Assembly (NCBI RefSeq): GCF_001280125.1 | Contig: NZ_LGEG01000114.1 | Location: 1-64,000 of the forward strand | From: Streptomyces sp. NRRL F-6492 | GTDB lineage: Bacteria; Actinomycetota; Actinomycetes; Streptomycetales; Streptomycetaceae | DNA length: 64,000 nucleotides | Reading direction: 5' to 3' | Shown: piece after piece, positions 1-8,330 of the stretch | How positions within the stretch are numbered: position 1 is the first letter of the stretch | How the letters are laid out: every line of letters begins with the position of its first letter | Translations under genes and position numbers: made by a program | The notes under the pieces: model-generated | Database searches by the model: none | What the model saw: only the letters and a program-made list of their open reading frames with translations | What the model was told of the DNA's origin: nothing

Positions 1-104
1 CCCCCGCACGCCCCCGCCCCGGTCCTTCCCCGCGTGCCGCCCGGCCCCCGCGTCGGCCGCACGGGCTACGGTGCGCGTGCGATCCGCGCCCGGCCGTGGC
101 GCGC

Positions 105-148
105 GGCCCGCGCCCCCGACCCGCATGGCCCGCGCCCCCGACCCGCAC
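105..148. repeat. 22-bp tandem repeat, two copies plus a partial third
   Basis: Two 22-bp copies (105-126 and 127-148) differ only in the last base, and a third partial copy begins at 149. They lie in the leader of the nitrobindin-like gene, between a possible -10 (TACGGT, 67-72) and its ribosome binding site. No palindrome is obvious, so a regulatory role is not established. Confidence 0.6.
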
Positions 149-173
149 GGCCCACGACCCAGGAGCACCCGCC

Positions 174-716
174 ATGACCGACCCCGACCGGACCCGCCCC
201 TACCCCGACGCCCTCCGGCCGGACGCGGCGCCCGCGCCGCATCCCCTGCTCGCGCCCGTCCTCGGGTTCCTGGGGACCTGGACCGGCCGGGGACGCGGCG
301 GATACCCGTCGCTCGACGAGGACTTCGCGTACGAGCAGGAGGTCGTCCTCAGTCACGACGGGCGGCCCTTCCTCCACTACGAGGCGCGCGCCTGGCTGAT
401 CGACGGGGACGGCGTCCCGCTGCGGCCCTCGGCGCGGGAGAGCGGCTGGTGGCGGCTCCAGCCGGAGGGGCGCGTCGAGGCGCTGATCACCCAGCCCACC
501 GGCATCGCGGAGATCTCCGTCGGCCGCGCGGACGGCACCGCGGTCGACCTCACCACCCACGAGGTCGCCCTCGCCCCCACCGCCAAGCGGGTCGACGCCA
601 CCCGCCGCCGCTACACCCTGGCCGGCGCGGACGCGCTCGACTTCGTCCACGACCTCGCGGCCGTCGGCCACCCGCTCCAGCACCACCTGGGCGCACGGCT
701 CCACCGGACCGCCTGA
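174..716 (+). CDS. Nitrobindin-like heme-binding beta-barrel (FABP-like) protein
   Basis: The 180-aa protein carries the family signature [12 protein letters not shown] at residues 34-45 and ends in a His-rich stretch ([12 protein letters not shown]), where nitrobindins place the heme-ligating histidine. Family members are small cytosolic ten-stranded barrels that bind ferric heme and can isomerise peroxynitrite to nitrate. The ATG at 174 was chosen over an upstream ATG because AGGAG (161-165) precedes it by 8 nt and the extra residues would be low-complexity. It stands alone, about 50 bp upstream of the S9 peptidase in the same direction. Family assignment is good; substrate and physiology are inference. 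Confidence 0.85.
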   Translation: MTDPDRTRPYPDALRPDAAPAPHPLLAPVLGFLGTWTGRGRGGYPSLDEDFAYEQEVVLSHDGRPFLHYEARAWLIDGDGVPLRPSARESGWWRLQPEGRVEALITQPTGIAEISVGRADGTAVDLTTHEVALAPTAKRVDATRRRYTLAGADALDFVHDLAAVGHPLQHHLGARLHRTA

Positions 717-765
717 GACCGACGGCCCCCTTCGGCCGCGCGCCCCGGTCGCGCACAATACGGGG

Positions 766-2850
766 GTGAACGATGACGACCCGTACCTGTGGCTGGAAGA
801 AGTCTCCGGCGACGCCGCCCTCGCGTGGGTGGCCGAGCGGAACGCCGAGACGGCGGAGGCCCTGGCCGCCGACCCCGGGTTCACCCCGCTGAAGGAGCGC
901 CTGCGGGAGGTGCTCGACGCCTCGGACCGCATCCCGTACACCACCCGGCGCGGCGCGCACCTCTACAACTTCTGGCAGGACGCCGGGCACGTGCGCGGGG
1001 TGTGGCGGCGCACGACCCTGGAGCAGTACCGCAAGGACGAGCCCGAGTGGGAGGTCCTCCTCGACGTCGACGCGCTCGCCGCCGAGGAGGACGAGAAGTG
1101 GGTGTGGAGCGGGGCGACCGTGCGCCGCCCCGACCACGACCGGGCCCTGGTGGAGCTGTCGCGGGACGGCGCCGACGCCGCCGTGGTCCGCGAATTCGAC
1201 CTGAACACGCGGGAGTTCGTCGAGGACGGCTTCCGGTTGCCGGAGGCGAAGACGCAGATCGGCTGGATCGACGCCGACACCGTCTTCGTCGGCACGGACA
1301 CCGGACCGGGCTCCCTGACCGACTCCGGCTACCCCCGCACGGTCCGCCGCTGGCGGCGCGGCACCCCCCTCGAAGAGGCCGCGACGGTCTTCGAGGCCGA
1401 GGCCGGGGACGTGTCGGCCTGGGGGTACCACGACGACACCCCCGGCTTCGAGCGGGACTTCGTCGGCCGCTCGCTGGACTTCTTCCGCGGCGAGACGTAC
1501 CTCCTGGAGCCCGACGGGACGCACGTACGGATCGACGTGCCCGACGACGCCTCCGCCTACGCGCACCGCCGGCACCTGATCGTCACCCTCCGGTCCGAGT
1601 GGCTGGGGCAGCCGAGCGGCTCCCTCCTCGCGTTCGGCTTCGACGCCTTCCTCGCGGGCGACCGCGCCTTCGAGGTCCTGTTCGCCCCCGACGAGCGGAC
1701 CGCCCTCGCCGGGCACGCCTGGACCCGCCACCACCTGATCCTGGAGACGATGCGGGACGTCACCACCCGCATCGAGGTCCTCACCCCGGCCGACGAGGGC
1801 CCCTGGGAGCGGGCGCCCCTCGTCGGCGTCCCGCCCCTCTCCGCGGTCGACGTCGTCGACACGGACCCGGACGTCTCCGACGAGTACTTCCTCGACGTGT
1901 CGGGGTTCCTCCAGCCCTCCACCCTCCACCGGGGGAGCGTCGGCGGCGACACGGAGGTCCTCAAGCAGGCCCCGGACCGCTTCGACGCGACCGGCCTGAC
2001 CGTCGCCCAGCACTTCGCGACCTCCCGGGACGGCACGCGCGTGCCGTACTTCGTCATCGGCCCCGACCACTCCGCCACCGGCCCCGGCCCGACCCTGCTC
2101 TACGGCTACGGCGGCTTCGAGGTCTCCCTCACCCCCTCCTACGGCGCCGTACGGGGTTCGGCCTGGCTGGAGCGCGGCGGCACCCACGTCGTCGCCAACA
2201 TCCGGGGCGGCGGCGAGTACGGCCCCGAGTGGCACCAGGCCGCGCTCGGCGCCGAACGGCCGCGCGCCTTCGAGGACTTCGCGGCCGTCGCCGAGGACCT
2301 CGTCGCCCGGGGCATCACCACTCCGGACCGGCTCGGCGCGGTGGGCGGCAGCAACGGCGGCCTGCTCATGGGTGCGATGCTCACCCGGTACCCCGAGCTG
2401 TTCGGCGCGATCGTCGCGCAGGTGCCGCTCCTCGACATGACCCGCTTCCACAAGCTGCTCGCGGGCGCGTCCTGGATCGCCGAGTACGGCGACCCGGACG
2501 ACGAGGCCGACCTGCCGCACCTGCGGGACCTCTCCCCGTACCACCGCGTCGAGGCGGACCGGACCTACCCGCCCGTCCTCCTGACGACCTCGACCCGCGA
2601 CGACCGCGTCCATCCCGGCCACGCCCGCAAGACGGCGGCGCGGCTCCGGGAGCTCGGCCACCCCGTCCTGTTCCACGAGAACACCGGCGGCGGCCACGCG
2701 GGCGCGGGGGACAACGAACAGGCCGCCCACAACAGCGCCCTCCTGCACACCTTCCTGTGGCAGAACCTCGCGAAGGCCGGGCCGGGGACGGCCGGCGTCA
2801 CAGCCACCCCGAGCGCTGCGCCTGGAGCGCCAGCTGGAACCGGCTCGTAG
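766..2850 (+). CDS. Prolyl oligopeptidase-family serine peptidase (S9)
   Basis: The 694-aa protein has an N-terminal beta-propeller region (about 70-400) and a C-terminal alpha/beta-hydrolase domain. The nucleophile Ser529 lies in GGSNGGLLMG, the acid is in TRDDRVHPGH (Asp pair at 612-613), and His644 is in GGGHAGAG. Such enzymes cut after proline in short peptides, usually in the cytoplasm; I see no signal peptide. The GTG start has no Shine-Dalgarno, but CACAAT lies exactly 6 nt before it, which suggests a leaderless transcript. Its 3' end overlaps the convergent regulator by 53 bp (2798-2850). The length suits the prolyl endopeptidase/oligopeptidase B group, which I cannot separate here. 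Confidence 0.88.
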   Translation: MNDDDPYLWLEEVSGDAALAWVAERNAETAEALAADPGFTPLKERLREVLDASDRIPYTTRRGAHLYNFWQDAGHVRGVWRRTTLEQYRKDEPEWEVLLDVDALAAEEDEKWVWSGATVRRPDHDRALVELSRDGADAAVVREFDLNTREFVEDGFRLPEAKTQIGWIDADTVFVGTDTGPGSLTDSGYPRTVRRWRRGTPLEEAATVFEAEAGDVSAWGYHDDTPGFERDFVGRSLDFFRGETYLLEPDGTHVRIDVPDDASAYAHRRHLIVTLRSEWLGQPSGSLLAFGFDAFLAGDRAFEVLFAPDERTALAGHAWTRHHLILETMRDVTTRIEVLTPADEGPWERAPLVGVPPLSAVDVVDTDPDVSDEYFLDVSGFLQPSTLHRGSVGGDTEVLKQAPDRFDATGLTVAQHFATSRDGTRVPYFVIGPDHSATGPGPTLLYGYGGFEVSLTPSYGAVRGSAWLERGGTHVVANIRGGGEYGPEWHQAALGAERPRAFEDFAAVAEDLVARGITTPDRLGAVGGSNGGLLMGAMLTRYPELFGAIVAQVPLLDMTRFHKLLAGASWIAEYGDPDDEADLPHLRDLSPYHRVEADRTYPPVLLTTSTRDDRVHPGHARKTAARLRELGHPVLFHENTGGGHAGAGDNEQAAHNSALLHTFLWQNLAKAGPGTAGVTATPSAAPGAPAGTGS

Positions 2851-3784
2851 CACCGAGCCGGGCCATCAGGACCTGGATCCGGCGGAAGAGCGTACGGCGG
2901 CTGACCCCGAGCTCCCGGGCGACGACGTCGTCGCCCGCCCCGGCCGCGAGCAGTCGGAGCAGCCGGCGGTCGGCGGGCAGCAGCCCCGCCGGCCGCACCG
3001 AGCGGCCGTGCAGGGGCAGCGCGCTCCGCCAGGTCTGCTCGAAGAGCGCCACGAGCGCCGAGAGCAGGCCGCAGGGCTGCACGACGAGCATGCTGTTGTG
3101 GACGTCGGCCTCCCTGATGGAGAGCGAGACCAGCGCGTACGCCTCGTCGATGACCAGCAGCTTCACCGGCACCGACGGCAGCACCCGCGCCTGCTCGCCC
3201 GCCTCCACGCACGGCTCGATCGACTCCTCCAGCTGCCCCGGGAACTCCAGGGACGCCTGCGAGTAGACGACCCGCTGCGTCACCCCGCGCGCCAGGGTCG
3301 CCAGCGCGTCGTCGGTGGCGCCGGGCAGCGGGAAGTACGGGGGCGAGTCCAGCTGCCGGATCTGCTCCCGCGCGCTGGCCCAGGCCTGCCGCATCCGGGG
3401 GCCGACCGCCTCCCCGGTCACCACCTCGACCAGGTCGTCGTGGTACGCCGCGAGCCGCTGCCGCCGGAACGCCTCGAACGCCCCGCCGACCGTGATCCGG
3501 GACTCGTCCAGCTCGGCCGCCCGGTGCCGGCCCAGGATCTCCAGGCCCGCCGCCGGAGGCACCGGCGCCACCGGGTCCCCGCCGTCCGCGACGGCGCTCG
3601 CGAGCCCCGCGTCGACCAGCTCGCCGTACGCCGCCGCGAGCCCGCCGCCCGCCAGACCGGCCGCCGCGCCGATCGCGTCCAGCGGCGCGGGCCCGAGTTC
3701 CAGGAGACGCGGGTAGAGCCGCCGGGCCCCCTCCCCGATCCCCAGCAGCCGGAGCGCGTCACCGAGCCTCGCGTCGTTCGCCAT
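2798..3784 (-). CDS. HTH transcriptional regulator (TrmB-like N-terminus, LuxR-type C-terminal HTH)
   Basis: The 328-aa protein starts with a winged-helix-like segment resembling TrmB/HTH domains (about 5-60), has a middle region with no motif I recognise, and ends in a LuxR/GerE-like helix-turn-helix (DDVVARELGVSRRTLFRRIQVLMARLG). This architecture is common among orphan Streptomyces regulators. The ATG at 3784 sits 6 nt after GATAAT (3791-3796), which indicates a leaderless transcript and decides the start over a longer version. It is divergent from the Xaa-Pro aminopeptidase gene and overlaps the end of the S9 peptidase gene. Target and effector are unknown; control of either flanking peptidase gene is only a guess. 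Confidence 0.75.
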   Translation of the reverse strand: MANDARLGDALRLLGIGEGARRLYPRLLELGPAPLDAIGAAAGLAGGGLAAAYGELVDAGLASAVADGGDPVAPVPPAAGLEILGRHRAAELDESRITVGGAFEAFRRQRLAAYHDDLVEVVTGEAVGPRMRQAWASAREQIRQLDSPPYFPLPGATDDALATLARGVTQRVVYSQASLEFPGQLEESIEPCVEAGEQARVLPSVPVKLLVIDEAYALVSLSIREADVHNSMLVVQPCGLLSALVALFEQTWRSALPLHGRSVRPAGLLPADRRLLRLLAAGAGDDVVARELGVSRRTLFRRIQVLMARLGATSRFQLALQAQRSGWL

Positions 3785-3945
3785 GACCGCATTATCGGCG
3801 CCCTCCGCACCCGGTGTGGCCGATCCGTGCCACTGGCGGACCCCGGCCACCGGCGGGCGCCGGTCGCAGTACCGTCCGGGGGCCGCCGACGCCCGGCGGC
3901 CGTGCCCCCCGAAGAACCGGGAAGAACCGGAAGAAGGAGCAGACC

Positions 3946-5358
3946 GTGGCGAAGGGTCGCAAGAACGGCCTCTACGAAGGCGTCTCCGAGGAGCTCTCCG
4001 CCCTGATGAGGACGGGGTGGGCGGACACCGAACGGCGCGGACTCGAACCCGGCGAGCAGGCCCCGTACGCGGCCCGCCGCCGCGCCGCGCTCTCCGCGCT
4101 CTTCCCCGGCGAGCGCCTGGTCGTCCCCTCGGGCAACCTCACGTACCGCTCCAACGACGACGTGTACCCCTTCCGCCCCCACTCGGGCTATGTGCACCTG
4201 ACCGGCGACCAGGCCCGCGACGGCGCCCTCGTCCTCGAACCCCGCGCCGGCGGCGGCCACGACGCGTACTGCTACCAGCTGCCCCGCGACAGCCGGGAGG
4301 ACGACGAGTTCTGGATCGGCTACACGGCCGAACTGTGGACGGGCCGCCGCCCCTCCCTCGCCGAGTCCGGCGCCGTCCTCGGACTGCCCTGCCGGGACGT
4401 CCGCACCGCCGCCGACGACCTGGCCGCCGGCTCCGGCGTCCCGACCCGGATCGTCCGGGGGGTCGACCCGGCCCTCGAAGCGGCCGTCACCACCGACGAG
4501 GACCGCGACGAGGAGCTGGAGGAGGCGCTGAGCGACCTCCGGCTCGTCAAGGACGCCTGGGAGATCGGCGAGCTGCGCAAGGCGGTCGACTCCACCGTGC
4601 GCGGCTTCACCGACTGCGTCGGGGAGCTCTCCCGCGCGGTCGCCTCCTCCGAGCGCTGGATCGAGGGCACCTTCTTCCGCCGGGCCCGCCTGGAGGGCAA
4701 CTCCGTCGGCTACGGCTCGATCTGCGCCGCCGGCGAGCACGCCACGATCATGCACTGGACGGACAACGACGGCCCGGTGCGCCCCGGCGACCTGCTGCTC
4801 CTCGACGCCGGAGTGGAGACCCGCTCCCTCTACACCGCCGACGTCACCCGCACCCTCCCGATCAGCGGCACCTTCACCCCCGTCCAGCGCCGGGTGTACG
4901 ACGCCGTGTACGAGGCGCAGGAGGCCGGGATGGCGGCGGTGAAGCCGGGCGCCCCCTACCGCGCCTTCCACGAGGCGGCGCAGCGCAGTCTGACGGCCCG
5001 CCTCGTGGAGTGGGGCTTCGTCGAGGGCCCGGTGGACCGCGCGTACGCCCTCGGCCTCCAGCGCCGCTTCACCATGGCCGGCACCGGTCACATGCTGGGC
5101 CTGGACGTCCACGACTGCGCGCACGCCCGCACGGAGGAGTACGTCGGCGGCGTCCTCGCGCCGGGCATGGTCCTGACCGTCGAGCCGGGCCTGTACTTCC
5201 AGCCCGACGACCTGACCGTGCCCGAGGAGTGGCGCGGCATCGGCGTCCGCATCGAGGACGACCTGCTCGTCACCGGGGACGGCCACGAGAACCTGTCGGC
5301 GGGCCTGCCGCGCTCGGCGGACGAGGTCGAGGCGTGGATGGCGAGGACGGCGGGCTGA
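3946..5358 (+). CDS. pepP: Xaa-Pro aminopeptidase (M24B, PepP type)
   Basis: A 470-aa metallopeptidase that removes an N-terminal residue preceding proline. The pita-bread catalytic domain (about 200-470) shows all five dinuclear metal ligands: Asp287 (LLLDAG), Asp299 (TADVTR), His382 (GTGHMLG), Glu413 (VEPGLY) and Glu437 (VRIEDD). The N-terminal aminopeptidase-P domain covers about 40-180. The GTG start is preceded by AAGGAG (3934-3939). No secretion signal is visible, so a cytoplasmic role in proline-peptide turnover is likely. Together with the S9 enzyme, it puts two proline-directed peptidases on either side of one regulator. Confidence 0.92.
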   Translation: MAKGRKNGLYEGVSEELSALMRTGWADTERRGLEPGEQAPYAARRRAALSALFPGERLVVPSGNLTYRSNDDVYPFRPHSGYVHLTGDQARDGALVLEPRAGGGHDAYCYQLPRDSREDDEFWIGYTAELWTGRRPSLAESGAVLGLPCRDVRTAADDLAAGSGVPTRIVRGVDPALEAAVTTDEDRDEELEEALSDLRLVKDAWEIGELRKAVDSTVRGFTDCVGELSRAVASSERWIEGTFFRRARLEGNSVGYGSICAAGEHATIMHWTDNDGPVRPGDLLLLDAGVETRSLYTADVTRTLPISGTFTPVQRRVYDAVYEAQEAGMAAVKPGAPYRAFHEAAQRSLTARLVEWGFVEGPVDRAYALGLQRRFTMAGTGHMLGLDVHDCAHARTEEYVGGVLAPGMVLTVEPGLYFQPDDLTVPEEWRGIGVRIEDDLLVTGDGHENLSAGLPRSADEVEAWMARTAG

Positions 5359-5466
5359 CGGCACGGCGGGCCGGACGGACGGCAGCCCGGGGGCGCCCGC
5401 CGTCCGTCGCGGGGACGGCCTCTGGACGGGACGGGGAGCGTACGGTTAGCTACTTCTGCACCTACT

Positions 5467-5476
5467 CAACTAGTTG
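5467..5476. promoter_or_regulatory. Palindrome CAACTAGTTG upstream of SnoaL-like gene
   Basis: A perfect 10-bp palindrome lies 16 nt before the GTG of the SnoaL-like gene, in a locally AT-richer stretch (5449-5480). Its position suits a repressor operator. No adjacent regulator points to it directly, and the binding protein is unknown. Confidence 0.4.
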
Positions 5477-5492
5477 TCTATGGAGTCGCGCC

Positions 5493-5903
5493 GTGCACCC
5501 GTTCCGTACTGCCGTGGAGAACCGCGACCTCGACGCCGTCGAGGCCCTGCTCGCCGAGGACGTGGTCTTCACCAGCCCCGTCGCCTTCAGGCCGTACCCC
5601 GGCAAGGCCCTCACCGCCGCGATCCTGCGCGGGGTCCTCCGCGTCTTCTCCGACTTCCGGTACGTCCGCGAGATCGAGGGCGCGGACGGCCGCGACCACG
5701 CCCTCGTCTTCACCGCGAAGGTCGGGGACAAGGAGATCAACGGCTGCGACTTCCTCCACTTCGACGAGGAGGGCAGGATCGACGAGTTCACCGTCATGGT
5801 CCGCCCCCTCTCCGCCGCCCAGGCGCTCGCCGCCGCCATGGGCGCCGAGTTCGGCCGCATCCAGGAGGAGGCCGCCGCGGCCCTCGCGGCGGACGGGCGG
5901 TGA
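5493..5903 (+). CDS. SnoaL-like / NTF2-family protein
   Basis: A 136-aa protein of the SnoaL/NTF2 cone fold: an N-terminal helix pair with AVENRDLDAVEALLAEDVVF, the typical 'small polyketide cyclase-like' opening, followed by curved beta strands ending in DEEGRIDEFTVMVRPL. Members range from polyketide cyclases and isomerases to non-catalytic ligand binders. The GTG start is set by GGAG (5482-5485), 7 nt upstream. No polyketide genes are nearby, so a specific reaction cannot be assigned. It may be controlled through the palindrome at 5467-5476. Confidence 0.8.
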   Translation: MHPFRTAVENRDLDAVEALLAEDVVFTSPVAFRPYPGKALTAAILRGVLRVFSDFRYVREIEGADGRDHALVFTAKVGDKEINGCDFLHFDEEGRIDEFTVMVRPLSAAQALAAAMGAEFGRIQEEAAAALAADGR

Positions 5904-6060
5904 ACGGACCCGGGCGGGGGAGGCGGCACGTCGGCGGCCGACACGGCGAACAGGGCTGATGTTCGCCGATTCGGGTGATTGCGGACAGCCTAAACCCCCT
6001 CTCCGGGTAGGGGATGGTCACGCTCGGTGCGACACGCGGAACCACCCCCTGGAGAGGTCG

Positions 6061-6441
6061 ATGCAGCTGATCCCCCGTCAAGGCCGACACCTGGAAGCAC
6101 GTTCGTCCGGCGGACACACCGTCGCCGCCCTCCGGGGCGAGCTCGACCTCGTCCTGGTGCGGCACCTGCGCCCCGAACTCGACGCGCTCGCACGGGAGTC
6201 CGACGCGCTGACCCTCGACATCCGGGGGCTCACCTTCTGCGACGCCGCCGGACTCGGCCTCCTCGTCCGCTGCGCCCGGCGCACGCGCGAACGGGGCGCG
6301 CGCTGGCGGCTCCTCTGCGACCAGCCGAGGATCCTCCGGCTCATCCGCCTGACCTCGCTCGGCGACCTCCTCCGCCCGGAGGCCGCCCCGGCCGGAGCGG
6401 TCTCCGGGGCCGCCCCGGCGAGGGCCCGCCGGGCGGAATAG
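6061..6441 (+). CDS. STAS-domain anti-sigma factor antagonist-like protein lacking phosphorylatable serine
   Basis: The 126-aa protein is a single STAS domain (about 12-108) with the usual order: strand GELDLVLVRHLRPELDAL, then LTLDIRGLTFCDAAGLGLLVRCARR. In SpoIIAA/RsbV proteins the loop reads D-S-S-G and the second serine is phosphorylated by an anti-sigma kinase; here it is Asp61-Ala62-Ala63-Gly64, so that switch residue is absent. The ATG is set by GGAG at 6051-6054. It probably binds an anti-sigma/HATPase partner constitutively, or is a STAS protein with another role. A HATPase is encoded far away at 58185-58796, and no sigma factor is adjacent. Confidence 0.85.
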   Translation: MQLIPRQGRHLEARSSGGHTVAALRGELDLVLVRHLRPELDALARESDALTLDIRGLTFCDAAGLGLLVRCARRTRERGARWRLLCDQPRILRLIRLTSLGDLLRPEAAPAGAVSGAAPARARRAE

Positions 6442-6461
6442 GGCCGGGGTACGGTCGCCGC

Positions 6462-6977
6462 ATGTCTGAAGTCCGGTTGACCACGCCCTCCTACCTCGTG
6501 CTCGGCATCATCGACAAGCTGGGCGAGGCCAGTCCGTACGACGTGAAGGTCGAGGCCGCGCGGACCGTGGCGCCGTTCTGGTCCATGCCCCACGCGCAGG
6601 TCTACGCGCAGTGCGACCGGCTCCTGGAGGCGGGGCTCCTCTCGGAGGTGCGGCAGCCCGGCGGCCGCAACCGGCGGCTGATGAGCCTCACCGGGGAAGG
6701 GGCGGCCGCCCTGCGCGACTGGCTCGCCGACCCGGCCTTCGTCCCCGTCGAGGCCCGCGAACGCGGCATCCTCAAGCTGTGGTTCGGGGCCAGCCCCCGC
6801 GTCCACGCCCCCGTCCAGGTCGAGGAGCACCGGCGGACCCTCGACGGGTACGAGGAACTCGCCCGTGACGTGGGCGAACTGCTGACGCGCGGGCAGCGCG
6901 AGGCGCTGGAGTTCGGCATCCGCTACGAGCGGATGATGGTCGACTTCTGGCAGTGGGTCGAGAGCCGCGAGCCCTGA
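6462..6977 (+). CDS. PadR-family transcriptional regulator
   Basis: The 171-aa protein has an N-terminal winged helix (TTPSYLVLGIIDKLGEASPYDVK through the wing RQPGGRNRRLMSLTGEG, about 5-80) and a C-terminal dimerisation helix region, as in PadR/Vir family repressors. The ATG at 6462 has no ribosome binding site, but TACGGT (6450-6455) lies exactly 6 nt before it, so it is probably leaderless. It follows the STAS gene by 20 bp. PadR regulators normally control a neighbouring efflux or membrane gene; the DUF2306 membrane operon begins 150 bp downstream and is the obvious candidate target, by inference only. Confidence 0.85.
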   Translation: MSEVRLTTPSYLVLGIIDKLGEASPYDVKVEAARTVAPFWSMPHAQVYAQCDRLLEAGLLSEVRQPGGRNRRLMSLTGEGAAALRDWLADPAFVPVEARERGILKLWFGASPRVHAPVQVEEHRRTLDGYEELARDVGELLTRGQREALEFGIRYERMMVDFWQWVESREP

Positions 6978-7127
6978 CGGCCGCCGTGGACCGCCGGCGC
7001 GGATCGTTGTCACCGACCGGTTGACCCGGCCCCGGGGCGGCCCTACCTTCCTCCGTAGTCCCTCCATGGTCCAGACAGGACTATCGCGACCGTGGGCGCG
7101 CGGGGACGGTGACAGGGGGGAGCCACC

Positions 7128-8330
7128 GTGGAACGTCGACGTACGGCGGGCACGAGGCGGGGACGGGCGGCCGTCCTCGCGGTGACGGCGGTCTGCCTCG
7201 CGTACGCGCCGATCGCCGTGACCGAACTCTGGCCGTACGCCCGGCCGGGCGCGCCCGCCCTCGGCGAATGGGTCCTCGGCCGGACCGTCTCGCCGGAGTT
7301 CGTGGCCGAGGCCGTCCGCGACCGGACGGGACCGTACGAACGCAGCCTGGTCCCGCTGATCGCGCACTCGGTCCTCGGCGGCCTGCTGATGCTGCTCGGA
7401 CCCGTGCAGCTGCTCTCGGCCGTCCGGCGCCGGATCCGGCTGCACCGGGCCGCCGGGACCGTCTTCGCCGTCACGGTGTACGCGTCGATGGCGGGCGCCG
7501 CCCTCTACCTGGTGCGCACCCCGCCGGCGGAGGCGTTCAGCGGGGCCGCGTTCTGGATCGTCCTCGCCACCATCCTGGTCGGCACCGTCGGCAGCGTGAC
7601 CCTCGGCGTCCTCGCCGCCGTCCGCGGCCTCCCGGACCTCCACCAGCGCTGGATGCTGCTCTGCTACGGCTTCCTGATGACCGCCCCGCTGCTGCGGCTC
7701 GAATGGGGCGCGCTGCCCCGGCTCTACCCGGGGCTCGACATCCTCGACGTCAACCGCGTCGCGATCATGCACCTCGGCGCGCTCGTCTCCTTCGGCGCGC
7801 TGCTCGCCTCCCGCGCCCTCGACCGGCGCACCGCCGTCCCCGGCCTGACCGGCACCTGGTGCCCGGCGCCGGTCCGGATCGCCGTCCACCTCGCGGGCGC
7901 CGCGGGCCTCGGGTGGATCACGGTCTCGTTCCTCGACGGGGGCACGGCGGGACGGCGGCTCCTGCTCGCGTACCTCGTCCCGTACGGCGTGACGTACGCC
8001 GTCATCGCCGTGCGGGCGGCCCGCGCCCGCGCCCGGGGAGCCCTCTGGCCCGCCGAGGAGTGGAGCCTGCACCTCGCCGCCCTGTGCCTGGCCCCCGCGT
8101 TCTCGGCGGTGGCGGTCCCGGTCCTGGAGCGCACCCTCGGCCTCGACCGGGTGACGGCCCTGATCGCGGGCGTCGGCATCGGCTGCGGCGTCCTCGCGTA
8201 CGCGGCCGTCACGGTGGTGAGCCTGCGGGTCCTGCACGCCCGGGAGGTCGTGAAACGGCGGGAGGCGCGACCGGCGCTCGTACCCGCGGATCCCGTACCG
8301 GTCACCACCGGGGAAGGGGAACGGGCATGA
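7128..8330 (+). CDS. DUF2306-family multi-pass membrane protein
   Basis: The 400-aa integral membrane protein has about ten hydrophobic segments. The first half carries the DUF2306 hallmarks: LIAHSVLGGLLMLLGPVQLL, then RLHRAAG, and later LPDLHQRWMLLCYG with conserved His/Arg residues between helices. The biochemical function of this family is not known to me; the paired histidines have suggested heme or metal binding, but that is speculative. The GTG start follows a strong run GGGGGAG (about 7115-7122). It overlaps the next gene by ATGA (8327-8330), which implies translational coupling. Confidence 0.8.
   Translation: MERRRTAGTRRGRAAVLAVTAVCLAYAPIAVTELWPYARPGAPALGEWVLGRTVSPEFVAEAVRDRTGPYERSLVPLIAHSVLGGLLMLLGPVQLLSAVRRRIRLHRAAGTVFAVTVYASMAGAALYLVRTPPAEAFSGAAFWIVLATILVGTVGSVTLGVLAAVRGLPDLHQRWMLLCYGFLMTAPLLRLEWGALPRLYPGLDILDVNRVAIMHLGALVSFGALLASRALDRRTAVPGLTGTWCPAPVRIAVHLAGAAGLGWITVSFLDGGTAGRRLLLAYLVPYGVTYAVIAVRAARARARGALWPAEEWSLHLAALCLAPAFSAVAVPVLERTLGLDRVTALIAGVGIGCGVLAYAAVTVVSLRVLHAREVVKRREARPALVPADPVPVTTGEGERA

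Noticed and set aside
1..173. Extra coding region before the nitrobindin-like gene
   Set aside because: The sequence is repetitive and no frame with a plausible start, ribosome binding site or conserved motif is present; only a possible promoter and the 22-bp repeat are seen.
6000..6040. Possible sigma-B-like promoter (GCCT-N13-GGGTAG) upstream of the STAS gene
   Set aside because: The spacing is one base short of the usual range and the -10 deviates from GGGTAC/T, so I did not list it.
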